Below are positions 32,504 through 44,044 of a stretch of DNA of 64,000 nucleotides, piece after piece. Position 1 is the stretch's first letter; every line of letters begins with the position of its first letter. The stretch spans positions 1,302,001-1,366,000 of the forward strand of contig JAOCPU010000002.1 in NCBI GenBank assembly GCA_035772785.1, read 5' to 3'. The position numbers and the translations under genes were made by a program. The notes beneath the pieces were generated by a model. It saw only the letters and a list, made by a program, of their open reading frames with translations, had not been told where the DNA came from and made no database searches. This DNA is from Phlebiopsis flavidoalba (Eukaryota > Basidiomycota > Agaricomycetes > Polyporales > Phanerochaetaceae).

Positions 32504-35460
32504 ATGGACAAGACTAAGTCGAAGCTGGCCGCATTTTTTGGCGACGATGATGAAGGAGCCTGCATTTCCAGTGCGACGGATACGGCATTATTCCTCGTCT
32601 CTACACACGCTTTACCAACGGATTGCTTTAACATCAGCCTAAGGCTGTAGATGAACAGAAACTATCTCACTATACGCAGGGTACGGTGCGTAAATCGAAG
32701 AGTGGAGAAAGAAAAGGACGGCCGCGGGAAGCCAAACGCAAAGAGGAGGAGGAGCACGCCGCGAAAGCGTACGCGAGTTCCTGCACACCTTTTCAAGGAG
32801 AGGAGAGTGACCGCAAGAAGACTGCCTCTGCATTTGTGAAGGCAGGTCAGATTCCACCTACATGGCCATTCAGGAATACCGGCGAGTCCTCGCGGAACAA
32901 GCCAGATGTTCGCACTCGGATCCTGGAGTGAGTATTGTACTTCATCTTCGACAGGTACGTAGAGCTGAATTTGCCTATAGCCTTCTCCATCTGCACCAGC
33001 ACCCTCCTAGACCGAAGGGCAAACGCGCCATGGACTCGTTTTTTGGAGGAGATCAAGAGGTGCGCAATCCGAACGTGCCAGTATGTAATTCTCCCGATTT
33101 GCCTACCCTGCATTCTAGAGAACAAGCATCGAGAGAATCACACGCTTTGGGAGGCATGGTTAGGTCCAACCGCCTTAAACTTACTCTATAATCGAGGTGA
33201 CTTCTATACAGCAACTCAAGGACGTTCTGTGAACAGCCATGGCTGCTTACGAAGGTCAAAGTGTGGAGCAAAGACAGAGGGGACCTGAGGTATGCTAAAA
33301 CTGGCCTTGTTGATTGCCACCATGCGCTAAGCGGATTAGACCTCAAAATATATTCGTTGCCAACTTGCCTTCGTCTCATATTACACCGAGCAAAGTGTTG
33401 GGGATGTTCTTTGCTCGCATTGGCCCCTGTCGGCTCATGTATGTGCTCTTTGGAACAGCTGTCAGCAACTACTCAATTTCTTCTTAGGTAAAAATCATGT
33501 GGCCCCGTGAGATGCGACCACCGGTCCCAGGTACTCGACGGTGACCGCCTCTAGGCGGACTAAGAACACAGGTTTGAGTGGATTCGTTAGGCTTAATAAT
33601 GGAAGCGCAAGGACTCTAGAAGCCTGGCCCTCCGTGAACTCGACGGTTTTTGACTGGGTGGCTGGTCCCGTCCTATCCGTGGTTTGGATGGAGCAAAGCC
33701 GTCCCGGTGGTGACTGCCAGGCAGCCGATGTATGGTGGAGTCGTTGATATTGTGGGATCTTCAACGCATAACCATGTCTTAAATTTTACGATCTTGAAGT
33801 GGTCACAAGAAAACTCACTCCAGAAGCTGAGAACCGTAGATCCCGGAGTCGGTCGCGGAGTCGGTCCCCTCGACGATTTCGGCCAGCCCCGTCCTAACGC
33901 CAACCGCGGTCCTCCTGGTCCGCGGTCGACGTCGGTCATACGTCGGTCTTCCTCGTGCGGCTCTCACCGCTCGCCATCCCGTGGGTCTCGGTCTCGGTCT
34001 CGGACGGGACGTGACAGGCGACGTTCCTATAGTCGTTCGCAGTGCCGTCACTGGAAAGAAACCAGGTCTTCGTCACGTGGACGTCAATTCCTCGTAAGTC
34101 CACACCCACAGTTAGATGATGAAGAGGAGGTCTCAGAACAGTTCATCCGCACCGTCGCCGTGCTCGCCGATGAAAGTCAAAGGTCATGGTGACGAATACG
34201 CTAGAAGTCTTCAGGAAAGAGAAGTTTCCAATCCAAGATATGGGTTCCTGAGACCTGGGGTACGTGATTACAACTTTATTCGACTAGTATGTCTCACATG
34301 TCCCATAGCATCGAAGATACAAGCTGTACTCTGGCCTTATCAAGCGCAGCAAATCCATCGAGCCAGAAATTTGACGATGAGGTAAACTGCTATGATAAAT
34401 GTCTCAGCCTGATACTAAGTCGCTCCACAGGGATATAATTCTGTGTATTCAACTGATTCCGCTGAAGAGTCCGAGCGCGAGCATGGTCGTAAGAACAAGC
34501 TTGGACGCCTCGCTAGACGTCGGTTCGAAGCGATGCTCCCGGGCCATGAGTGGCCGGCGAGGAGAGCTAGCGCGCTGTATGGCGTTCAGTCTTGAGCACG
34601 CTGAAGCGGCCTCTGAAGTACACCTTCCACTCATGATGTCCAATATCACAACTAATCACCTATCATCACCGTCGGTTAGGTTGCGGATATCATCATATCT
34701 TCTTTACTAGTAGACGGCACACCGGTAACCGCGCAAAGCATCGCGCGTCTACACCTCATCTGTGATATTCTTCATAATTCGGCAGCCCCCGTTGCCTATG
34801 GCATGGAAATTCCGACAAGAGTTCCAGGGAAGGCTGGGCATCGTATTTGATCACTTGTCGACCATTTACCACTCCTTCCCCGGACGGATCACCGCGGAAA
34901 CGTTCAAGAAACAGATAATTGCGATTGTGGACATTTGGGGACGATTGGATTGTTTTCCCACCGGATTTCACAGGCGAACCTCAGGGCAGCGATTTGGAAG
35001 GCATGACCCTCCCAGCCGCTGAAGAGCAAAAGAAGTGGTAACCAACGGTCGAACAGACAGAGCCGAACGACGTCATTCAAGTCCAAGTTCAAGTCCAGCT
35101 CGTTCAAGCCGGCCGAAGAAGTGGTAGAGGTCGCCAGTTGCTCCTCCTGTAGCCGTTACTGCTGCAGCAGCCCCTGATGATGACGACGACGACGGTGAAC
35201 CCATGGACGTAGGAAGTGGGATGACGACGGAGCTCCCATGGACGATATCGATGGGGACCCAGTTTCCAATGACCTGGACGGAACACCCCATTGCTGACGA
35301 CTTGGATGGCGAGGCTATTGCCGACGATGTGGATGGCGAGCCAATTACCGAAGATCTAGATGGCGAACCCATTGCAGAGGATATCGATGGTGTAGCATTA
35401 GAAGATGTCGATGGCGAACCTATGGATGACGATCTTGACGGAACTCCGTTCAACTCTTGA
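32504..35460 (+). CDS. U2 snRNP-associated protein SR140 / U2SURP homologue
   Basis: Binds U2 snRNP; family order is RRM, SURP, CID. Exon 1 MDKTKSKLAAFFGDDDE; after an intron VDEQKLSHYTQGTVRKS and a Lys/Glu-rich helix, then KGKRAMDSFLEEIKR (about 33016-33062). The RRM begins NIFVANLPSHITPSKVLGMF (about 33344-33402), ARIGPVGS, then KIMWPREM (about 33493) and TASRRTKNTGLSGFV. An RS-rich linker follows (about 33830-34060). The SURP domain reads EQFIRTVAV..VKGHGDEYARSLQERE (about 34135-34222) and NPRYGFLRPG. The CID runs about 34755-34960: DILHNSAAPV, AWKFRQEFQGRLGIVFDHLS and FKKQIIAIVDIW. An acidic repeat tail ends at TGA 35458. Several one-base shifts. Divergently arranged with SLU7. Confidence 0.9.
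35283..35457 (+). repeat. Acidic tandem repeat at the SR140 C-terminus
   Basis: About six imperfect units of 24-30 bases encode variants of D-[ILV]-D-G-E-P-[IM]-[ATD]-[DE]-[DE]. The reading frame stays open throughout and ends in the gene's stop, so the repeats are coding. The reverse strand is also open and Ser/Pro-rich by reflection only. Confidence 0.8.
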
Positions 35461-36434
35461 GGATTTAGGTGTGCAACTCTTGTCACTGGTTGCTTAATCT
35501 CGCTCTGCATACTTATTTCATCTGCTCTCTCGATATTCTTTGGCAGCCCTTACATGGACCTTTGTTTGTGCTTGCCCGAGTTGCCTAAGCTTCAGACCCG
35601 CTCGTGATTCCTTCCCGGCATCAGCTTAGCATGTCGTAAAACGCGGTATGTCAGAATAAAACTCCAATGATTACAGATCAGATTTCGATTCGAGCCGAGC
35701 ATCATTCCTCCAACCCCGCCACAACCCATCTTCAGTCAATTTATGACAGTGCTGTGGGCCATTTGCTTACGTAAAATGACGCCACGACGCCTATAGTTAC
35801 CAAAAGGGGCCACCTCTGAGGTCTCGCCTCCGAGTCCTCCAAACTATCATCCATTGGAATTATCGTCGCGTATACCTCTAACCTACCCAAGGCATAAAGA
35901 GAGCGTCCCTTTGACTTCTCAGAGCAAGTCTCATGCTATTAAACGCACTGCCGGCGGCGACGAGGCGCAGTAAGTAACTTTTGCCACATAATTGGGGTGT
36001 TGAGCGATAATATGTTGCACACCGCTTCACGACAGATTCCTCTCTTACGTAACCACATCCGTATCTGAGTACACGCAACTCACTGGCCACAATTCTTCGT
36101 TGCCTTCATTCTCTGATCCAGGGACAATGCCATGAATGAACTGGGCCACACTGTGCCACTCCGCAGCAAGCTTCACATGCCTGAATGCGTGGTCCAGACC
36201 CGTATATCCTTGTGCCTGTCACGGCGAGATGCGGTAAGGCGGTACGTACCTCCCGCTCAATGAACCAAACAATAGTCCTGACCACTTCGCTTTGTGCATG
36301 CTTATCACTCCGCGCCCACAGGCGTACCTTTGGGGCAGTTGCCCCCGCGCCACACAAATGACCGCTTTGGGTTAATAGAGTTCCGATGAGCAACATCCTT
36401 GAAAGATTGGCCACGCAAGATTTCTACAGATGCA
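35461..36434. other. No gene recognised
   Basis: 3' flank of SR140, then short frames without family features. A minus-strand frame at 36106-36414 contains a hydrophobic start but nothing diagnostic. Confidence 0.3.
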
Positions 36435-36440
36435 TATAAA
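36435..36440 (+). promoter_or_regulatory. TATA box (TATAAA)
   Basis: TATAAA followed by a strong pyrimidine-rich stretch (CCCCCTCATCTCTCTCTTCG) about 115 bases before ATG 36555, the same layout as at other genes here. Confidence 0.5.
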
Positions 36441-36554
36441 GAGGCCCCCTCATCTCTCTCTTCGCTAGCACATCCCCTCTTGCGCAAGTTACCGCGCATC
36501 TATCCCCAGCTACTCCTCACTCCTCACAAGTCTCGCACGTCCTGTTCAATCGAC

Positions 36555-37165
36555 ATGGCCCGGATGCCAACACGTGTAACCCGCAAAGCTAGCGCCGCAA
36601 ACGCTAATGCGAAACGTCGTCAATCAGACGGGAACACGGAGACTCATATGGAGGAGGCGGAAGGGCACGACGCGTCGCCACAAACACGTCGAGCCCGTAG
36701 AGGGTCAGAAGGAGAGCTCGAGACCTAAGGTGTGCAACCCAGACCTACGCGCCACCCGCGTGCAGCATTAAACTCTCGTCGCAAAAGAAATACGTGCAAC
36801 CCACACTTCCCAGATGGCCGGCCACGCGTCGTTCGACCTGGACAAATTCCGTGCACGAATCGACCGCGAGGTGCAAGAACAGGGCATACTCATGCACGGC
36901 GTCAACGACGACTGGTACTGGATGGACAACTGCCATCTGCGTGCCGGCGGACCGGCGACGCTCGGGGAGATCGCGCCCCGCGCGCCGTGGGCGACGACGC
37001 GGGACGACGGGGATGGTGTTCTTTATGGACCTGTGATCGTGGGGCTGCTCGTCGGTGGGGTGGGTGCGGGGCGTGAGGACGCTTTTTTTATACCCTTCTT
37101 GGTTCTTTGTAATACTACCGCTATCGGTTGCTCTGTTCTTTGTCCTTTGTTCTTTCATCTGTAAT
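36555..37165 (+). CDS. Unrecognised basic protein
   Basis: A TATA box and leader point to ATG 36555. The first frame (MARMPTRVTRKASAANANAK.., to 36728) is rich in Arg, Lys, Ala and acidic residues. A second coding-like stretch in another frame (36814 on) reads ASFDLDKFRARIDREVQEQG then DDWYWMDNCHLRAGG, which looks like real protein. The two may be joined by an intron near 36729-36815 or by a frame change. I know no family with this sequence. The 3' end at about 37165 is the end of the open frame and may overshoot. Confidence 0.4.
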
Positions 37166-37169
37166 TTTA

Positions 37170-37879
37170 CCACTGTGTATCATTATCGCTGTGCTATCTC
37201 TGCTACGCTCATGACATTCGGATATCGGAGTTTGTTCTTTGTTCTTGGTGTGCCACCCCGGCTTGTCGCAAGCGTGTAAGTGCAAGTCTTTCTCTGTCGG
37301 CTTACACACCAACAACCTCCGCAGAAGTTCCGGTGCCTCTCAGTGATGGTGTTATCGAGTGGCCCACCCCCCCAACAGCGACCCTCTGTCAACTTGGCAT
37401 GTGCTCAGCCCATTGATACGCTCGTACGTCTGTGTCTGTCGGACCTGGCCTGTGCCACCCGTACATTGAGAGCGACATCCAAAGATCCATTGTATTACGA
37501 GCGAGAGAGCCTAATCTGCATGCGAACGAAGAGGGAAGAGTACAGATCGAGACGAATGTATTGCAACTATAAGCCAGAGGTTGATGGAGGCGGCCGACAC
37601 GGAGAGCGAGCGCAGAGACAGTGAGACACAGTGCTACAGACGACGACGGGGACACGGACAAGCAAAAAGGATGGAGAAAAAAGACAGATATAAAAAAAAG
37701 AAGGGCGGCAGCGGGCCGGTGATTTAGTAGGAGCGACTTGCGAGCGTGGACAAGATAGACTTGCGGTACTTAGCGGGTTTGTATACGGTGGACGGGGCCG
37801 AGTGGGAGCGTAGATAGAGGAGCGGCGCTCATAGGGTCCAATTTACCAGAGCAATGCGTGTGGGGGCGGTACCGGACGG
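37170..37879. other. No gene recognised
   Basis: Contains T-rich stretches around 37080-37260 and a short open frame at 37280-37624 without recognisable domains. The right end is 3' flank of the minus-strand kinase gene. Confidence 0.3.
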
Positions 37880-39757
37880 CGCGGGACGGAGGAGCATCAG
37901 CTCGCCCATAATAGGAGGAGGAGGAGTCGTTTACGCCGAAGACCCGCCATGGCAATCTCGCCAGATAGAGGCTTGGGGCCCGCGGCTTGAGCTCGGGCGG
38001 CTGGAGGGGCAAGAAAAGGACGAGGTATCGTCAATGTCAAGATCGTGGTCGAGGAGGAGGGGTCGTCAAAGCAAGTGATGAAGCGTGAAAGAAAGCGGCG
38101 CTTGCGGCTGCAGCAAAAAAACAAAGGGAGAAGAAAGAAAGGTCAAATAAAAGGTTGGAGAAAAGGGAGAAGGAAGAAAGTGGTAAAAGGGTAAAAGGGA
38201 GGGTGGGAAGAAATGACGTACGAGTCGTCCCTGCCGCTTTCTCCTTCTTCCACTGCCAGACCTGCGCACCCAAGACGCCATGTTGACTTCTCGCTGCATC
38301 ATCCTGGACGATCCACGGATGGTGCAGGAGCTGACTCGGCGTTGGTCGCTCATCTGCTCGACGCGTGAGGCTGATAGGAGGGTATCCTTAAAACGTATCA
38401 GAGGAAAGGGGCGCAAACGGCACTCACGCGACCTTGATGAAGTCCTTCATATCGGGGCTGTATGTAATACCGTCCTCATCCTCGAGCTCGGGAGGCTGCA
38501 TTTCCGCTGAGCATCGGCGCGGGACACGCGGAAAGTGCTAGGCGTACCTCATTTTGTGTAATGAGCATCATGAGCTCAATCTGCGCAATCTCCTGCGGGA
38601 AGGGGAACCGGTTCTGCACCAGTTCTAGTAGGGTGATGCCCGTCGACCAGACGTCCGATCGGATGCTGTATTGGTCGCCAGCTAGGCGTGACTCCGGACC
38701 CGGCTGCACTCGGAGACGTCAGACACACGGGGATTACGGACTCTCCGAGGAACATACCGCCATGTATAGACTCGTGCCGGTAAAGGTACCCGCGCATTGG
38801 AGTTGATGAGCTCGCCAGAGACACCAAAGTCGCAGAGCTTGACCACCACACCCTCGCGCGTCAAGAGGACGTTCGGGAGGCTTGATGTCCCGGTGTATCG
38901 TCTTCCTGGAGTGCAGGTACGCTAGGCCGGACAGGATCTACAGAGTTCATCACCGGGCCTCCCTCTATGGTGAGCATGGTGCATCAGCTGCGACGGAAAA
39001 AGGCACATACACCCTCTGCGAGGCGGCCAGCAACCTTTTCCCCAACGCGTGCGCCGATCAGGCGCATCTGCTTGCCGACGGACTCGAGGCTGCCAGCCCT
39101 CGCCGTACTCCATGAGCACCTTGACCTCGCTCGAGGACGAGGACAATGTACGCGCCATAGAACTTGATAATGTTGACGTTGCGAGGTGGACGAGATGAAT
39201 CTTGATCTCGCGCAGGAGCTGCTTTATTGGCGCCTCGAGCGTGGTGATCGTCTTGCGGCGCCATGGATCGCGCCTGTCCGCCTGTCCCGTACCTTGTAGA
39301 CTGCGCCGCCAGCTCCCTCGCCGAGCCGCGCGAGCTCCCCTCTCCTCGAGCACATCGTCGGTGTACTGATCAAACTCCTCCTAGCACCGTCTGGCGCAGG
39401 TGTCTCCATGGAAGACGACGGGGTGAGCCGGACGCTGCTGTTGGCGGCGAAATGGTCGCCAGTGGGGGGCGGATGGTGGGCTCGCTCTCCGCCGCCGAGT
39501 TGAGCTGCGCCGCCGCGGGGTTTGACGTGTGGGGTTGATGTAGGACCGTTGGCGTTGTTGGGGGCCCACGCCTCCACCCGCGTATCCGCCCGCAAAGGGC
39601 CCGTCGCCGCCGCCCGAGTTGAAGTCCAGCTTCGGTAGCTTGAGCTTGGGACGCGAGCCAGAGGACTGCCGGGGATCTGCAGCGACGTCGCGCGCGGGGG
39701 CGGGGCTGGCACCCGGCGTGGCAAGGAACGTGGCACAGAAGAGGAGGTGCTGGTCAT
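37880..39757 (-). CDS. MAP kinase kinase, Mkk1/Mkk2 (cell wall integrity) type
   Basis: Dual-specificity kinase that activates a MAP kinase; details favour the cell wall integrity branch. From 39757 a Ser/Pro-rich N-terminal region leads to the glycine loop LGEGAGGAVYKVRDRRTG (about 39325-39270), the LGEGAGG form typical of Mkk1. Then follow RKTITTLEAPIKQLLREIKI, VKVLMEYGEG, LHSRKTIHRDIK (catalytic loop, about 38920-38880), LLTREGVVVKLCDFGVSGEL (DFG, about 38860-38805), the activation segment TFTGTSLYMA, an intron at about 38759-38706 and YSIRSDVWSTGITLLEL. PELEDEDGITYSPDMKDFIK, RPTP-type helix pieces and REVNMASWVR close the domain. A second in-frame ATG at 40126 would lengthen the N-terminus. 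Several frame shifts; the C-terminal end is approximate. Confidence 0.85.
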
Positions 39758-41400
39758 AGATTGACTGTCAGTAGATCGTGGTCGTCTGACACTGCCCGAC
39801 GAGAGGCCTGCTCCCTGAGGTTGATGCTGGTGAGGATTTGCGAGCGTTGAGAGGCGCGGTGTCGAGGTGTTGTTAGGGGGGTTGCAGGGGAGCGAGAGCC
39901 GCGGCGCGAACTGGGTGCGGGGGCCCCATGGGGGGCGGTGCGTGGAGCGACTGCATCGCGCGGCGTGCGGTCGTCCGACAGCGGGTGTGTCAGGTGGTAC
40001 GCTTACGACTGGAGTGGGGGATGGGAGGCGGCTGAGGACAGGCTGTGGCCCGTAGTAATAGGGCTCAATGAGCCTCGATATAAAAGGGAAAGGGCCTCCA
40101 ATGTGATTATGGACAGGAGATGCCACGTGGGAGTCACTGCCCCGTTCTCCGGTGCGGACGCGTCTGCTTTCCGGCCGTCCACACGCCTGTGGTTCAGGCT
40201 CAGGCTCGTCACGACCTCGTTGCAGTAGCTTGCGTCTGCCTTGCCGTGGGCCGTGCAGGGGGTCCTTGTCTGGCGTTGATCCGTCGCGTGTTGCTGGCGC
40301 TGGCTCTGCGCCAGGACGTCGTGTGTCCCACCCAGCTGAGCTGTCCCTTAGTGCTGCTCTTTAACCGGTCAGTCGGCGAGCGCCAAAGGGTCTCGCAGTG
40401 TACCCGCTGGGCTCGTGGCTGGGCTGTGCCCACGACGGGGTTTGCCCTCAGCAATCGCACAGCTTCCGAGCATGTGTGCGGGTACCTCTTCGATGGGCTT
40501 GTGGAATCGACGCTGGCTGCGCGGAAGAGGGGGGGTGGAAGTGTTCTGTTTCTGTTTCTGCGCGGGCATATTTCCAGGCACACTCGTCGTGCGGGACCAC
40601 CACAGCGCGGTGCCCTCGTCGCTCCATAACGGGCGATTCAGTGCGCCCGCTAGCACTCGGCCCGTCTTAGACTCTGGCCTCGCAGCTTCTTGTCTCCCCG
40701 CCGCCGCCCATGGTGCACAAGTTGCACGGAGACAGCCAACGGAAACGTGTCTCCCAGAACGCTTGGCCCATTCACATGTCGCCGCTGCCTTTCCAAGTAG
40801 AAAGGCGCGGGCATCTGTTAAAACCGAATTCAAGGTGCGAACGCAAACAGTCATCTCTTGCTGGGGATCATGTCTGCGGCGACGGGATTCCCCTCGTGGA
40901 AACTCGAGCCCGGCCTTGGCTTCTTCCATGACTTGGGTTTTCCGTAAATGACAACCATGTTTTCACGGCTTTGCCAGGGGATCAGCGCGTTTCTAGTCGA
41001 CTACCCGCGTCGTCCGTGCCCTCGACCTCGTGACTGACTTCCCCTCGCACTGGCAATAATACTAGTACCAGATCTGAACAAGATAAACCAACAAACCAGA
41101 AGTGGTTCCACCATTCCAAGCCAACTTTCTAGTAAAGTAACGAAGCTAACGCAGCAGAGCAGGTCCGATCGCCCGCCGGAATCCACGGCGAAAGGGGTCT
41201 ACCGAAGTTCTTCGCGAGCGTCAAATGAACGCATAACTGCTGAAGACTATCTCGCTCATCTGGCGCCGAATGTTGGTCGACATTAGGCAGCTGCAGTCTA
41301 GGTCGCAACGCACAGCGCGTGGACGACCTCGATTCTATATCTCATGATCTCAGTCACGTGTCCGTCCCTACGAATCGGCTCCCCCATCCCTATAGGAGGC
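39758..41400. other. Kinase 5' flank and unresolved GC-rich DNA
   Basis: Long open frames occur on both strands here because the DNA is GC-rich, but they mirror each other, lack motifs and have no intron pattern. The first 400 bases may carry extra N-terminal codons or leader of the kinase gene. Confidence 0.3.
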
Positions 41401-41478
41401 TTCATCCCATGGAGGCGGTCATCGCGTCTCGCTTAGGCTCGCGGTCGCGCGCATGACCGATCGAGCGCACTTCAACCC

Positions 41479-42018
41479 TCAGTGGCTAACGTCGCTCGGC
41501 ATGGTAAAGACTACGACCACAGTCAACGCTAGCACACTGGTGCGTTCCAGTTGCACGTCACGTAGGCCACTACGCGTCCACGGATTCCTTGTATGGTGAA
41601 TCGTCGTCGGTCGGTGGTGGTCCGTGTGGTCGTACCGGTTTTGTGCCGTGTTGATCGAGCTCTGCGATCGTAACTCTCGCGAAATGCTGCTAATGGCTGG
41701 ATCCTCTGTAGCGGCCTGACGACTCTTTCCGCGCTCAAGTCGTTCTTGATGATCGTCCGAGCATGGGAAAGTCAACACGTCCCCTATGTTCTGCAGGCAC
41801 TGTGCGTCGGCGAACCTCCGTGCTCGCTCGTTTAAAAGATAAATCCAGTTTTCCGAGTCCTCGCACTCGAAGGGCAACCGCTCTACCGTCCCGGAAGTAG
41901 TTGGATGCCCATTGATTACACTAAAAGCCTGTCGAGCGTGCCTGTTTCTACCCGAGATGATAGAGTTTCCGATGTCCCCAGCTATTATAACCTCTGCGGG
42001 TTCATACTCCATCGCCAA
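41479..42018 (-). CDS. Possible protein fragment, unrecognised
   Basis: A minus-strand frame begins MAMEYEPAEVIIAGDIGNS and contains FECEDSENWIYLLNERARRF (about 41870-41810). Its composition is protein-like: Trp, Tyr and alternating charge, low in the Arg/Ser/Pro excess of shadow frames. From about 41700 it turns into low-complexity shadow-like sequence. I recognise no family and see no firm splice sites. Confidence 0.25.
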   Translation of the reverse strand: MAMEYEPAEVIIAGDIGNSIISGRNRHARQAFSVINGHPTTSGTVERLPFECEDSENWIYLLNERARRFADAQCLQNIGDVLTFPCSDDHQERLERGKSRQAATEDPAISSISRELRSQSSINTAQNRYDHTDHHRPTTIHHTRNPWTRSGLRDVQLERTSVLALTVVVVFTMPSDVSH

Positions 42019-42409
42019 GTCTGTGTTTACCCACAGAACTCGTACGGCGCTCGAGATTTATCACCTTGCATCATAGACCTCAGTTGCCGACGAGAGAGCT
42101 GCTTCGCGTACACGCGGAAGCCGAATCCGGGTAAAGTGATGCTTATCACAGGTAAAGTAGACAAAGTTACTTTCTTAGTCGAAGGGTTTGATTCACCCTC
42201 TTTAGTTATCTCGAGACGGCGGGGCCCTTTCTGGGGCATTGGGAAGGCGACCGCTCTGTTATACGAAACGCCAAACATGGGTGAGTACTGTCGTTATTGG
42301 ACCTGTTAATTAAAAGAAAATCGTAACGGAATATTCGACCGTCCTCGCGCGAAAGTGGTTATCGTTGACATCGACATCGGAGGCTGCTACCTGCCTAACC
42401 GGTGCCACA

Positions 42410-43593
42410 GGTCGCCGAAATCATTCAACGCCGGGATGGGCTGGGTCGATTTTATGTGAACACCATTCATCGTGTCTGTGAACAGATGTCCTGATAATAC
42501 GGTACAAAAGCCATTTTTTACCGGCAAATGGACACATGTCACGGTGGTCTTGGCGAAGACCATACTGTCGGGCATCTTCGAGCATCCCGCGGTCCAGGAG
42601 AGACTAAAGCTGCGCAAACGGTTCGACGTACGGTGGTACGTCGCCAACAGGACCCCACCGACGCAGTGTCCTAACGCCGTCAGCTCATCACCTAGTCGCA
42701 GGATCCCGAAACGCCGGTGTCCGCCACTGCCGCCCCAGCCGCCGAGCAGCCCACTGAAGACCCGTACGATGGCAAGCTGGTTTCGCCCGGCCGCACACGC
42801 TACCGTACAATCAACCTCAACGGCAGGTCATAGACAGTGATATTCCCCCAATCCCACATGCGTCTACGCTATCCGTAGACGCCAGCAGCATGCACGTTCT
42901 CGCCTTCCCACACTTTACCGCTACGCCGCCGCAAGATGGGCCGCCTGAAATGCCTGCTATCCTCGACGCAGGGCCTCGATGGGTACAGCCTTCCGTCCAC
43001 CGCACGCTACTTTAAGAATGCGCACGACTGACAGCGCACAGCGTCGTATCCACTCGCCTCGGACCTCAGGGCGCCTTGCGTACACCAGCGTCCAAGTCAC
43101 GTCCCGTGGCTGGGGCTCATGGCCCTTCTCGCAATCAGTTTCCCTGCGCCGCGCGCTGACGTCCGGCTCGCTTGCCGTGGTCCCACGTCTGGGTATCGGT
43201 CCGGTACGAATCTGCCCCTTCCGCAATCACACACCAACGCCTCGCTCAGACACGAGGATACCCGTACCCCAAGCAGAGACACATTGACGGCGGGCGCGTC
43301 GGCCGAAGCTGGATCAGGCGACGGTGCGCACCGTACACGCCGATCGCGCTTGCGTGGCGGCGAGCGATGCGTCATGGCGTCCGACGACGCACCCCGGCAA
43401 GACGGGGCACGTCGGGGCTAAGCCGTGGACGCTGCCGAGCTCGACGGCGGGTCGGCGATGTGTCCGGCTGGGCGCGCCAGTGCTGGACCAGGCGGGTGTA
43501 CGCCGCGCTGAACGAAAGAGCGGGTGCGCGGGACCAGGCGGTGTTGGCGCGAGAGAGACGGCGTTTCTCCGTCAGGTGAAGGCGAAGGTGTGA
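42410..43593 (+). CDS. Unrecognised protein, probably several exons
   Basis: After a likely acceptor (CCACAG at about 42410) one frame reads VAEIIQRRDGLGRFYVNTIH. A nearby frame gives KPFFTGKWTHVTVVLAKT then HPAVQERLKLRKRFDVRWYV (about 42505-42640). After another acceptor (CGCAG, about 42700) a frame gives DPYDGKLVSPGRTRYRTINL, then IPHASTLSVDASSMHVLAFP in another frame. The final piece ends AFLRQVKAKV before TGA at 43591. This looks like one spliced, Pro/Ser-rich regulatory-type protein, but no domain was recognised. Frames change at least four times. Confidence 0.35.
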
Positions 43594-44044
43594 GCTGTAG
43601 GCTGAAATGTGTTCGATTCTCGGTCTTTACGGTGTTGTCATATGGAGACATGAACATGGAGATTAATTTGTCACATTATTATCTTTTGCAGACCCGCCGG
43701 TTTGGAGCAAAATGGTAGTGTGCATACGACCGAACTAGGCATGCGGCTGTACCGGTGCGTTCCGTGCGCAGCCAACTGCTTAACCTTGCTTCGTGTGCTC
43801 CACATTCCGCTTTTTCGTCAGCCGGAAGCGGGCCATATCCTAATGCGATGGTCCACCTGCCTGACATAAGCAATCGTAACACCGGGATAGGCGGCACATC
43901 GAAAACAAGCTACAGGCGGGCATAGAAGATTGCCTTCTTGATTTGTGAGGTATACAGTTCGAAGGCAGCTCGAAGCGGCAATAAATGCCAGCGAAGAAAA
44001 AGCCCCAGTGCCCCGACCTACCGTCAACAAGGAACCCGCGCTCA

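Noticed and set aside
35073..35510. Minus-strand Ser/Pro/Gly repeat protein
   Set aside because: It is the reverse reading of the acidic repeat that ends the SR140 gene; the plus-strand frame ends at the proper stop and belongs to a known protein.
40120..40950. Long overlapping open frames on both strands
   Set aside because: Frames on opposite strands mirror each other, have biased Arg/Ala/Gly content and lack motifs and introns; high GC explains them.
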